The position numbers and the translations under genes were made by a program. Shown in pieces: positions 1 through 8,057 of a stretch of 64,000 nt of DNA (positions are counted from its first letter, which is position 1; every line of letters starts with the position of its first letter). Source of the stretch: Geodermatophilus pulveris (lineage in GTDB: Bacteria; Actinomycetota; Actinomycetes; Mycobacteriales; Geodermatophilaceae). The notes under the pieces are model-generated. The model ran no database searches. It was given only the letters and a program-made list of their open reading frames with translations, and was not told the origin of the DNA. The DNA is taken from positions 434,001 to 498,000 of the forward strand of contig NZ_FZOO01000002.1 in assembly GCF_900188375.1 (NCBI RefSeq), written 5' to 3'.

Positions 1-910
1 CCTTGGTGTCGGCGTCCATCGGGTCGCCGACGGGCAACGCGGCCAGCTTCTCGGCGAACAGCCGGGTGAACTCCTCGGCGACGTCGGCGTGCACGAAGAA
101 CCGCTTGGCGGCGATGCAGCTCTGCCCGTTGTTCTGGCAGCGCGCGGTCACCGCGACCTCGGCGGCGCGGTCCAGGTCGGCCGAGGGCATGACGATGAAC
201 GGGTCGGAGCCGCCCAGCTCCAGCACCGTCTTCTTGATGACGTCGCCGGCGGTCCGGGCCACCGCCTGGCCGGCGGCGTTGGACCCGGTCAGCGTGGCGG
301 CGGCCACCCGCTCGTCGCGCAGCACCGCCTCCACCTGGCCGGAGCCGATGAGCAGGGTCTGGAAGACGTCGTCGGGGAAGCCCGCCTTCCGGAAGAGCTC
401 CTCCAGGTACAGCGCGGTCTGCGGCACGTTGCTGGCGTGCTTGAGCAGGCCGACGTTGCCGGCCATCAGCGCCGGGGCGGCGAAGCGCATCGCCTGCCAC
501 AGCGGGAAGTTCCACGGCATGACCGCCAGGACGGCGCCGATCGGCTGGTGCACGACGTAGGCCTCGACCGCACCGACCGCGTCGGCGTCCGCCGGCCGGG
601 GCTGCAGCATCTGCTCGCCGTGCTCGGCGTAGTGCCGCAGCGCCTTGACGCACTTGCCGACCTCGGCCTCGGCGGCGGCCAGCGTCTTGCCCATCTCGGT
701 GGTCATCAGCTCGGCGACGGCCTTGGTGTCGGCCTCCAGCACGTCCGCGGCGCTGCGCAGCCAGCCGGCGCGCTGCTGGGCGGTGGTCAGCCGGTAACCC
801 GCGAAGGCGGCGGCCGCGCGGGCCAGGCGCTCCTCGACGGCCTCGTCGGACAGGGGCTCGAAGGTCCGGAGCGTCTCGCCGGTGGCGGGGTTGATCGTGG
901 CGATGGCCAT
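1..910 (-). CDS. NAD(P)-dependent aldehyde dehydrogenase, succinate-semialdehyde type (3' end outside window)
   Basis: Oxidises an aldehyde, probably succinate semialdehyde, to the acid with NAD(P)+ in the cytoplasm. The reverse strand from ATG 910 (MAIATINPATGE) gives about 303 residues before the window edge, out of roughly 455 usual for the family. The NAD-binding motif MPWNFP, the ELGGSDP segment with the general-base Glu, and NNGQSC with the catalytic Cys are all visible in order. The residues around them resemble the short GabD/YneI-like succinate-semialdehyde dehydrogenases; the substrate is inferred from this resemblance only. It is 41 bp upstream of the 3' end of the leftward glycosyltransferase and on the same strand. 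Confidence 0.9.
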   Translation of the reverse strand, partial: MAIATINPATGETLRTFEPLSDEAVEERLARAAAAFAGYRLTTAQQRAGWLRSAADVLEADTKAVAELMTTEMGKTLAAAEAEVGKCVKALRHYAEHGEQMLQPRPADADAVGAVEAYVVHQPIGAVLAVMPWNFPLWQAMRFAAPALMAGNVGLLKHASNVPQTALYLEELFRKAGFPDDVFQTLLIGSGQVEAVLRDERVAAATLTGSNAAGQAVARTAGDVIKKTVLELGGSDPFIVMPSADLDRAAEVAVTARCQNNGQSCIAAKRFFVHADVAEEFTRLFAEKLAALPVGDPMDADTK

Positions 911-951
911 GGGCGCCGTCCTCTCTCGGTGCGGGGCCGGTGCCCCGCGCG

Positions 952-2034
952 TCAACTGTCCCGCTCCGGGCCCTTCCCCGCGTCCCGCCGGAGCACACCC
1001 GCGAGGACGGCGGACGTCCGCCCGGCCGTCAGGTCCGCGTCCAGGTCGGCGATCGCGCGGGCGCGCGCCCGCCGGCCGAGGTCCGCCCGGCGGGCCGGGT
1101 CGGCGAGCAGCCCGGCCAGCGCGGCGGCCAGCCCGCCGGCGTCCCCCGCCGGGACGACGACGACGTCCCCGCCGAGCCGCGCCGCGACGTCGCCCACGGC
1201 GGTGGACACGCAGGGCAGCCCCTCGGCCATCGCCTCCATCAGCACCAGCGGCCCGGCCTCGGCGCGCGAGGACACCACGAAGACGTCCAGCCCGGCGAGG
1301 AAGCCGCGGACGTCGTCGACGAACCCGGGGAACGTGACCGGCAGCCCCGCCGCCGCCGCCCGCAGCGCGGCGCCGTCCCGCCCCTCGCCGCCGACCACCA
1401 CCTCCAGCGCGGTGCCGGACGCGACCAGCCGCCGCACCGCCTCGAGGAGCAGGTCGAAGCCCTTCTGCGCGGTGAGCCGGCCCAGCGCGCCGACCCGCGG
1501 CACCGGGTGGCCGGCCGGCCCGGCCGGGTCCGGCGGCACGTCGACGCCGTTGGGGACGACGTGCACGTGCCCGGCGGGCAGGCCCAGGTCCGCGGACAGC
1601 TGCGCAGCGATGTCCGACGACGGGGTGAGCACCGCCGCCAGCCGCCGGTAGCGGGCCGCCAGCTCCGCCCGCCGCCCCCCCTGCAGCGTGTCGCCGCCCA
1701 GGTGCAGGGTGCCGGTCGCCGGCGCCACCGCCAGGGCGGCGTCCACCGCGGCCGCGTTGGACGCCGGGTCGACCAGGTTGACCGCCACCACGTCCGGCCG
1801 GGAGGCGGCCAGCGCGGCGCGCACGGCCGGTGCCTCCGCGGCGTGCCGGGCCACCGGGACCACCGCGAGGGCGCCGCCCGGGGGGACGAACGGGGCCAGC
1901 CGCGCGGCGACCGGCTCGGCGGCGACGAGGGACGCCGTCCAGCCCAGCCCCGCGGCCCGCCGCAGCAGGTGGGTGAGGTGGACCTCGGCGCCGCCCCAGG
2001 CGTCGGAGTCGGCGACGAAGGTCACCCGCCTCAC
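952..2034 (-). CDS. Glycosyltransferase family 4 (GT-B)
   Basis: Retaining GT-B glycosyltransferase of about 360 residues, expected to add a sugar from a nucleotide-sugar donor in the cytoplasm during surface polysaccharide or glycolipid assembly. The N-terminal half starts VRRVTFVADSDAWGGAEVH, with the glycine-rich acceptor loop. The C-terminal half has GRLTAQKGFDLL and the E-x7-E donor motif in EAGPLVLMEAMAEGLP. The GTG start at 2034 is chosen because it gives the usual GT4 N-terminus and overlaps the stop of the upstream GT9 gene by 4 bp (GTGA), so the two are probably co-translated. Donor and acceptor cannot be told from the sequence. Confidence 0.88.
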   Translation of the reverse strand: MRRVTFVADSDAWGGAEVHLTHLLRRAAGLGWTASLVAAEPVAARLAPFVPPGGALAVVPVARHAAEAPAVRAALAASRPDVVAVNLVDPASNAAAVDAALAVAPATGTLHLGGDTLQGGRRAELAARYRRLAAVLTPSSDIAAQLSADLGLPAGHVHVVPNGVDVPPDPAGPAGHPVPRVGALGRLTAQKGFDLLLEAVRRLVASGTALEVVVGGEGRDGAALRAAAAGLPVTFPGFVDDVRGFLAGLDVFVVSSRAEAGPLVLMEAMAEGLPCVSTAVGDVAARLGGDVVVVPAGDAGGLAAALAGLLADPARRADLGRRARARAIADLDADLTAGRTSAVLAGVLRRDAGKGPERDS

Positions 2035-3086
2035 GGGACGAGCTCGCGGGCGGCGGCCAGCACGTCGGCCGGGCGCACCGAGTCCGCGCAGCGGAAGTCG
2101 ATGGGGCAGACCAGGTGCGGGCACGGGGCGCAGGGCACGTCGGCCGCCAGCGCCCGGTGCCGCGGCCCCCCGTGCGCCCAGCGCACCGGGTCGCCGGGCA
2201 GGAACACGGTGACGCTGCGCCCGCCGACCGCGGCGGCCAGGTGCGCCGACCCGGTGTCGTTGCCGACCAGCACCGCCGCGTCGCGCAGCAGCGCGGCCAG
2301 CCCGCCCAGCCCGGTGGCGCCGGTGAGGTCGACGGCCGGCGTCCGCATGGCCGCCACCACCGCGGCGGCGACGTCCCGCTCGCCGGCCACCCCGGTGACC
2401 ACGACGGCCAGCCCGTCGGCGGCCAGCGCGTCGCCGACGGCGGCGTAGCGCGCGGCCGGCCAGCGCCGGGTGGCCGCCGAGGCGCCCGGGTGCAGGACGG
2501 CATAGTGGCCGGGCACCAGGCCGTGCCGGGCCAGCAGCGCGGCCGCGGCGGCCTCGTCGTCGACGCCGATCGGGAAGTGCAGCGGCGGGGCGGCGGCCTC
2601 CGAGAGGCCGAGGTGGGCGAACAGCCGCAGGTGCCGCTGCGCCTCGTGCAGGTGCACCGGGTAGCGCAGGTGCAGGTGCCCGGTGCCGGCCGGCGGGTCC
2701 CAGCCGGTGGGCGCGAACCCGCCGACCAGCCGCGCGCCGAGCGCCGCGGTGACCCGGTTGGCCGCCGGCCGGTCGCCGTAGACCTGCAGCGCCAGGTCGA
2801 AGCGCCGGGCGGTGGCCGCGGCGACGAACGGCGCCCACCCGGCCGGGTCCGGCGGGCGCTCGGGCACCCCCTCGGCGCCGGGGAAGGCCAGCAGCTCGTC
2901 GACCCCGCCCAGCCGCTCGACGACCGGGGCCATCTCCGCCCAGGTGACCAGCGTGACGTGCAGGTCGGGGCGGGCGGCGCGCAGCAGCCGCAGCGCGGGC
3001 CCGGAGCACAGCAGGTCGCCGAGCCCCACCCGCAGCCGGACGAGCGCGACCCGGCGCACGGAGGGGTCCAGGAGGGGTGCGCTCAC
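2031..3086 (-). CDS. Glycosyltransferase family 9 (heptosyltransferase-like)
   Basis: About 351 residues, with the GT9 hallmarks: an N-terminal VALVRLRVGLGDLL segment and the donor-binding signature HPGASAATRRWPAARYA, followed by VGNDTGSAHLAAA. The family is known from LPS heptosyltransferases. A Gram-positive actinomycete has no LPS, so the acceptor is probably another surface glycan; that is inference. The cysteine-rich tail (CAPCPHLVCPIDFRC) is common in this family. The GTG start at 3086 (VSAPLLDPSVRR) is preferred over 3164, which would run into the upstream region of the divergent gene. It overlaps the downstream GT4 gene by 4 bp. Confidence 0.87.
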   Translation of the reverse strand: MSAPLLDPSVRRVALVRLRVGLGDLLCSGPALRLLRAARPDLHVTLVTWAEMAPVVERLGGVDELLAFPGAEGVPERPPDPAGWAPFVAAATARRFDLALQVYGDRPAANRVTAALGARLVGGFAPTGWDPPAGTGHLHLRYPVHLHEAQRHLRLFAHLGLSEAAAPPLHFPIGVDDEAAAAALLARHGLVPGHYAVLHPGASAATRRWPAARYAAVGDALAADGLAVVVTGVAGERDVAAAVVAAMRTPAVDLTGATGLGGLAALLRDAAVLVGNDTGSAHLAAAVGGRSVTVFLPGDPVRWAHGGPRHRALAADVPCAPCPHLVCPIDFRCADSVRPADVLAAARELVP

Positions 3087-3175
3087 CCGCGCCCCGTTCC
3101 CGGGGGCGGGGCGTCCGACACTCTGCTTCACTGCGGTCCCCCGAGCCCGTTCGAGCCACGCCACCCGGAGGCCCC

Positions 3176-4363
3176 GTGCCGCGCGTCCACGTGCTGCGCC
3201 TGTGCAGCGTGTTCGAGCCGGTCGCCGTCGACGGGCGGTCGGCGCGGTACGACCCGATCGGCGGCATGCAGAACCACACCGCGGCGCTGACCCGCTGCCT
3301 GGACGCGCTGGGCCTGGCCCAGACGGTGGTCACCTCACGGCTGGCCGGCCGGCGGGGCACGTCGCGGCTGGGCGGCGCGGCGGCCGTGCACCGCACCGGC
3401 CTGCCGGTGCCGGCGCTGCGCCAGCTGTGGGCGCTGGACGCCCTGCGCGTCGTCCTGCGGCCGCCCGCCGGGCCGGTCGACGTGGTGCACGCCCACCAGG
3501 GCGAGGACCTCGCCACCCTGCTGCTCGCCCGGCTGGCCGTCCGGCGGCACCGCTGCCCGCTGGTGGTGACCGTGCACTGCAGCGTCAGGCACACGCTGCG
3601 CGGGCGCGGCCTGCGCACCCGGCTGCTGCGCGCCGTCGGCGGCGCCGTCGAGCGCGCCGCGCTGCGCCGGGCCGACGCGGTCGTCGTCCTGACCGACCGG
3701 ACGGCGGCGGCGCTGCGCGGGGACGGCGTCCCGGCGGCGCGGGTCGCCACCATCCCGTCGGGGTTCGACCCCGACCTGTTCGCCGCCCCGCACGACGACG
3801 TCCTCCCGGGTGCCGGCCGGCCGCGGATCGGCTACGTCGGCCGGCTGGCCCCGCAGAAGCGGGTGGACCGGCTGGTCGCGGCGGTCGGGCGGATGCGCGA
3901 GCCGGCGTCCCTGGTCGTGGTCGGCGACGGCCCGGACCGCGAGCGGGTGCACGCGCTGGCCGCCGGGCTGCCGCGGGTGCACCTCACCGGCTTCGTCGAG
4001 CACGCCGCCGTCCCGGCCGTGCTGGCCGCCCTCGACGTGCTGGTGCTGCCCTCGGACTACGAGGAGATGGGCTCCGTGCTCACCGAGGCCCTGGCCTCGG
4101 GCCTGCCGGTCGTGGCCAGCGACGTCGGCGGCATCCCGGAGGTGGTGCGCGACGGCGAGACCGGCCTGCTCGTGCCGGCCGGGGACGTCGCCGCGCTGGC
4201 CGCCGCGCTGGACCGGCTGGCCGCCGACCCCGCGCTGCGCGCCCGCCTGGCGGCCGGGGCCCGCGCCCGCGCCGCCGACTACGCCTGGCCGGCGCTGGCC
4301 GCCCGGGTGGCGGCCGTCTACGCGCGGGTGCGGGGGGAGGCGCCGGTCGGGGTCGCCGCGTGA
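3176..4363 (+). CDS. Glycosyltransferase family 4 (GT-B)
   Basis: Second GT4 enzyme, 395 residues, read divergently from the GT9 gene with 89 bp between the starts. The GTG start at 3176 follows a CGGAGG ribosome site and gives VPRVHVLRLCSVFEPV. The N-terminus carries a GGMQNHT acceptor loop. The donor site shows GYVGRLAPQKRVDRL and the E-x7-E motif in EEMGSVLTEALASGLP, then VVASDVGGIPEVV. It belongs with the neighbouring transferases in a surface-glycan locus. The sugar specificity is unknown. Its stop overlaps the next gene (GTGA), which suggests a two-gene unit. Confidence 0.88.
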   Translation: MPRVHVLRLCSVFEPVAVDGRSARYDPIGGMQNHTAALTRCLDALGLAQTVVTSRLAGRRGTSRLGGAAAVHRTGLPVPALRQLWALDALRVVLRPPAGPVDVVHAHQGEDLATLLLARLAVRRHRCPLVVTVHCSVRHTLRGRGLRTRLLRAVGGAVERAALRRADAVVVLTDRTAAALRGDGVPAARVATIPSGFDPDLFAAPHDDVLPGAGRPRIGYVGRLAPQKRVDRLVAAVGRMREPASLVVVGDGPDRERVHALAAGLPRVHLTGFVEHAAVPAVLAALDVLVLPSDYEEMGSVLTEALASGLPVVASDVGGIPEVVRDGETGLLVPAGDVAALAAALDRLAADPALRARLAAGARARAADYAWPALAARVAAVYARVRGEAPVGVAA

Positions 4364-6198
4364 GCGAGCTCGCGAGCTCACGTCGGGGCACCAGCAGCGC
4401 CCCCGTCGGCGTCTTGCTGCCGGTGCACGACCAGGCCGCCTTCCTGCCTCGCGCGGTGGAGTCGCTGCTCGCCCAGACCGTCACCGACTGGACGGCGCTG
4501 GTCCTCGACGACGGCTCGCCGGACCCGGCGGAGGTCGCCGCGGTGCTCGCCGCGCTGCCCGACCCGCGGGTGCGGGGGGTGCGCTGGGCGGACAACCGCG
4601 GCCTGGGCGCCACCCTCAACGCCGGCCTGGACGCGCTGGACACCCCGCTGGTGGCCCACCTGCCCGCCGACGACGCGTGGTCGCCGGACCACCTCGCCGC
4701 GCTGCTGGGCGCCCTGGCCGACCCGGGCGTCGTCCTCGCGTCCTCCCGGCTCGCCGGGCCGGCGGACGCCGGCTACGCGCAGCTGGTGCAGGTCGCCCAC
4801 CGGCGGACCGTCGACCGGTGGACCGAGCGGGCCGAGCTGGAGACCGACGACCTCGACCGGCTCATGTGGGACCGGCTGCGCGCCCGCGGGCGGACGGCGG
4901 ACACCGGCCGGGTCACCTGCACCTGGACCCGGCACCCCGGCCAGCGCTCCGCGGCGCTGCGCGAGTCGCGCGACGGCGGGCTGAACGTCTTCCGCAGCCG
5001 CTACCGGGTGCCCGGGCCGCTGCGCTTCGCCTCCTCCGACGGCGGGGACGTCGACGAGGTGGCCCGCTACGCCCGGTTCCGGTCCCGGGCGTACCCGCCG
5101 TCGCCGGACGGGCTGCGGGTGCTGGTGGTCGGGGAGCTGGCGTTCAACCCCGAGCGGGTGCTGGCGCTGGCCGAGCGCGGGCACCGGCTCACCGGCCTGT
5201 GGACCCCCGACGGCCTGGGCGATTCCACCGTCGGGCCGCTGCCGTTCGGGCACGTCCCGGACCTCCGCCGCGACGACTGGCGCTCCGCCGTGCGGGAGCT
5301 GGCGCCCGACGTGGTGTGGGCGCAGCTGAACTGGCGCGCGGTGCCCTTCGCGCGCGAGGTGCAGCGCGCGTTCCCGGGGCTGCCGTTCGTGTGGACGTTC
5401 AAGGAGGCCCCGCAGCGCAGCACGCTCCGCGGGGAGTGGCCGCTGCTGGCCGACCTGGTGACCGGCGCGTCGGCGTCCCTGTTCGCCACCGAGGAGGAGC
5501 GCGACTGGTTCGCCCTGGCGCTGGCCGGCCGGGTCGACCCCGCCCGGCTCGGCGTGCTCGACGGCGACCTGCCCAAGCGGGACTGGCTGGACGCCCCGCC
5601 GTCGCCGCGGCTGTCCGACGCCGACGGGCAGGCGCACACCGTCGTCGCCGGCCGGCCGGCCGGGCTGGACCTCCCGTTCGTGCTGGAGCTCGCCCGCCGC
5701 CGGGTGCACGTGCACCTGCACGGGCAGGTGCGGGCGCCGGGGCCGACCGGGTCGTGGACCGGCTGGCTGGACGCCGCGCTCGCCGCCGCGCCGGGGTTCG
5801 TGCACGTGCACCCGCCGGTCGGCCCGCAGGAGTGGGTGAGCGTGCTGTCGCGCTACGACGCCGGGTGGCTGCACCGCTTCGACAGCGCCAACGGCGGCGA
5901 CCTGCGGCGGGCGACCTGGGACGACCTCAACTCCCCCGCCCGGCTGCCGGTGTACCTGGCCGCCGGGCTGCCGGTGCTGCAGCAGGCCAGCCCGGGGTCG
6001 CTGGTGGCGGTGGAGCGGGTGCTGCGCCGCGACGGCACCGGCCTGCCCTACCGGTCGGCCGACGACGTGGCCGGCGCCCTGGCGGGGGAGCTCGCCTCGC
6101 GGCGGGGTGCCGCGGCGGCGCTCGCGGCCCGCGAGCGGCACACCTTCGACGCGCACGCCGACCGCCTCGTGGAGCTGTTCCGCGCCGTCGCCCGCTGA
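4360..6198 (+). CDS. Two-domain glycosyltransferase: GT2 N-terminus with a GT-B-like C-terminus
   Basis: A 612-residue protein starting at GTG 4360. Residues about 15-130 form a GT-A (GT2) fold, with VLLPVHDQAAFLPRAVESL, the nucleotide-binding VLDDGSPD and a DDAW metal site. From about residue 245 a new domain opens (GLRVLVVGELAFNPERVL) that looks like a GT-B-like transferase, with a late ARLPVYLAAGLPVLQQ segment. Such fusions occur in surface-polysaccharide clusters. The second domain is divergent and could be inactive. The first 10 residues (VSELASSRRG) are low complexity and may not be translated if a later start is used. Confidence 0.8.
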   Translation: MSELASSRRGTSSAPVGVLLPVHDQAAFLPRAVESLLAQTVTDWTALVLDDGSPDPAEVAAVLAALPDPRVRGVRWADNRGLGATLNAGLDALDTPLVAHLPADDAWSPDHLAALLGALADPGVVLASSRLAGPADAGYAQLVQVAHRRTVDRWTERAELETDDLDRLMWDRLRARGRTADTGRVTCTWTRHPGQRSAALRESRDGGLNVFRSRYRVPGPLRFASSDGGDVDEVARYARFRSRAYPPSPDGLRVLVVGELAFNPERVLALAERGHRLTGLWTPDGLGDSTVGPLPFGHVPDLRRDDWRSAVRELAPDVVWAQLNWRAVPFAREVQRAFPGLPFVWTFKEAPQRSTLRGEWPLLADLVTGASASLFATEEERDWFALALAGRVDPARLGVLDGDLPKRDWLDAPPSPRLSDADGQAHTVVAGRPAGLDLPFVLELARRRVHVHLHGQVRAPGPTGSWTGWLDAALAAAPGFVHVHPPVGPQEWVSVLSRYDAGWLHRFDSANGGDLRRATWDDLNSPARLPVYLAAGLPVLQQASPGSLVAVERVLRRDGTGLPYRSADDVAGALAGELASRRGAAAALAARERHTFDAHADRLVELFRAVAR

Positions 6199-6225
6199 CC
6201 GGCCCGGCGGGCTACGGTCCACCGG

Positions 6226-7388
6226 GTGCGGGTCCTCGTCGCCGCGCTGCCGGCGTTCGGTCACCTCTATCCGCTGATGCCGCTCGCGGCCGCGCTGCGG
6301 GACGCCGGTGACGACGTCGTGCTGGCGACGGGCGACCCGCTGGCACCGGCCGTGCGGGACGCGGGCTGGCAGGTCGAGGACGTGCCCTGCGACGTGGCCG
6401 GGGCCCGCGCGGAGCTGCTCCGGACCCGGCCCCGGCTGGCCACGCTGCCACCGGCGCAGCGGTGGCAGCTGGGCGCCGCGCTGTTCGCCGAGGTGGTGCC
6501 GGCGGTCACGGCGCCGCGGCTGCTCGACGTCCTGGCACGGGTGCGACCGGACCTGGTGGTGTACGACGACGCCCACCTGGGCGCCGCCGCGGCCGGCGCC
6601 GCAGCGGGGATCCCCGTCGTCCGCCACGGTCTGGGCCCGCTGCCCCGCGCCGTGCAGGAACGCCTGGCCGGCACCCTGTCCGGCCACTGGCCCGTCCCCG
6701 GGACGCGGCCTCCCGGGGGGAGCAGCCGTGCTGGGCGCCCTCTACCTCGACGTCTACCCCCCCCGGCCTGCACCGCAGCCCCGGGACGGCGCCCATCCCC
6801 GCCGTCCCGCTGCGGCCGGTGCCCTGGGGCGACGCCGGCCCCCCGCTCCCGGCCTGGGTGACCGCCGCGCGCACCCGTCCGCTGGTGTACCTCACCTTCG
6901 GGACGGTGCCCTTCGTGGCCCTGCCGGTCCTCCGCGAGGCCGCCCGGGGACTGGCCGGGCTGGACGCCGACGTGCTGGTCGCCGTCGGTCCGGGCAGCGA
7001 CCCCGCCGCGGTGGGACCCCTGCCCGCGCACGTCCGCGTCGAGCGGTTCGTCCCGCAGGCGGCGGTGCTCGGGCACGCGGACCTCGTCGTGCACCACGGG
7101 GGCAGCGGGACGACGCTCGCCTGCCTGGCCCGCGGGCTGCCCCAGCTCGTGCTGCCGCAGGCCCTCCCGGACCAGGCCCTCAACGCCGCGAACGTGTCCG
7201 GTGCCGGGGCCGGGCTCCTGCTCGAGCCCCATGAGGTGACCGCCGGCGCCGTGGCCGACCGCGCACGGGCGTTGCTGGCCGACCCGGGCTACGCCGAGCG
7301 GGCCGGTCGGATCAGGCGGTCGATCGCCCGGATGCCCGGTCCCGCCCAGACCGTCCCGGTCCTCCGCGCGCTCGTCACCGGCCGCTGA
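6226..7388 (+). pseudogene. UDP-glycosyltransferase (macrolide-GT type), two frameshifts
   Basis: Resembles the MGT/UGT family (GT1), about 387 residues if repaired. The N-terminal half (MRVLVAALPAFGHLYPLMPL) reads in one frame to about 6715. A short middle part (AVLGALYLDVYPP) reads in the next frame, and the rest, including HHGGSGTTLACLARGLPQL near the C-terminus, reads in the third. The breaks fall at runs of six G (6715-6720) and eight C (6757-6764); each is explained by one extra base. The nucleotide-sugar signature is intact, so the damage is recent or a sequencing artefact at homopolymers. It lies 27 bp after the preceding glycosyltransferase. Confidence 0.82.
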
Positions 7389-7466
7389 CCGGCCACGCCG
7401 GGCGCCGCCGGGCGCCACGCGGAGCAGGGGTCCGCGGGCGTCCCCAGCACCGCCGTCCGCGGATGG

Positions 7467-7931
7467 TCACGACCGCGGGCCGGACGGTGGCTCCTCGTCG
7501 GCGGTGAGCACCGGGGGGCCGGCGCGGCGTCGCGTCCGGTGCCGCAGGTGAGGGTGCGGCAGGTGGAGGTGCGGCAGGTGCAGGTGCGGGTGCCGGAGGT
7601 GCAGCGCCCCGCGGGCGACCCGGTCGGCGATCCGCGCGGGCAGGTGCACGTGCGGCAGGTGCAGGTGCGGTCGGTGCAGGTGCGGGAGGGGCGTCCCGCG
7701 CGGGTGCGGCAGCCGCCGGGCCACCGGCGCCAGCCGGCGGGTCACCGGCGCCAGGCGCCGTGCCGCGACGGCCGCCGCCCGTGCCCGCCGCGACGACTCC
7801 TGCGGGACCGGGACGGGCGCCCGGGCGGCGCGGTGGTCGCGCTCCCACCGGGCGGTGCTGCTGCGCGCCAGACCGACGACCACCCCGGTGACCAGCACGA
7901 ACCCGACCACGCTGACGATCGCCCAGACCAT
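7467..7931 (-). CDS. Small membrane-anchored protein with a histidine-rich HLHLPH repeat tail
   Basis: Predicted 154-residue protein from ATG 7931, with GGGGAG upstream. Residues 1-22 are a hydrophobic helix (MVWAIVSVVGFVLVTGVVVG) followed by a basic segment, so it is probably a single-pass membrane protein. Residues about 75-135 are built from His-Leu-Pro units such as PHLHLPHVHLP and HPHLHLPHLHLP, with about 16 histidines. I do not recognise a family. Histidine-rich tails often bind Ni, Zn or Cu, but binding is inference. The coding DNA is a degenerate repeat of GGTGCAGGTGCGGCA-like units, which can grow and shrink by slippage. It sits inside the decay-rich region, so it may not be expressed. 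Confidence 0.5.
   Translation of the reverse strand: MVWAIVSVVGFVLVTGVVVGLARSSTARWERDHRAARAPVPVPQESSRRARAAAVAARRLAPVTRRLAPVARRLPHPRGTPLPHLHRPHLHLPHVHLPARIADRVARGALHLRHPHLHLPHLHLPHPHLRHRTRRRAGPPVLTADEEPPSGPRS
7539..7690. repeat. Degenerate tandem repeat of GGTGCAGGTGCG-like units
   Basis: On the + strand, units such as GGTGCGGCA, GGTGGAGGTGCGGCA and GGTGCAGGTGCGG recur from about 7539 to 7600 and again from about 7640 to 7690, with a non-repetitive gap between. The period is mostly a multiple of three, so the repeat stays in frame and encodes the HLHLPH tail of the gene on the opposite strand. Confidence 0.6.
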
Positions 7932-8057
7932 GACGACCCACTCCCCGAGCCCCCGCGACAGCCCGGCCCACCCGGCGTCCGCGGCGGTGCGGTCAGGGTC
8001 CCGCCACCGCCGGTCACGGGCAAGGGGGGTCCGCGCCGGGCCGGGTCGGCGCGCCGG

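Noticed and set aside
2031-3086. LPS heptosyltransferase as a literal annotation
   Set aside because: The family fits, but all other genes indicate a Gram-positive actinomycete, which has no LPS core, so only the family is stated.
952-3753. A single 933-codon reverse gene combining several glycosyltransferase regions
   Set aside because: Only residues from GTG 2034 match a GT4 enzyme; the upstream part is out of frame with the real GT9 gene and antisense to the rightward GT4.
1-7388. Secondary-metabolite gene cluster
   Set aside because: Several glycosyltransferases are present but there is no polyketide synthase, peptide synthetase or deoxysugar gene, and the MGT-like gene is broken. A surface-glycan locus is the simpler reading.
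7539-7690. CRISPR array or origin iterons
   Set aside because: Units are short, degenerate and contiguous with no unique spacers, and they keep a coding frame on the opposite strand.
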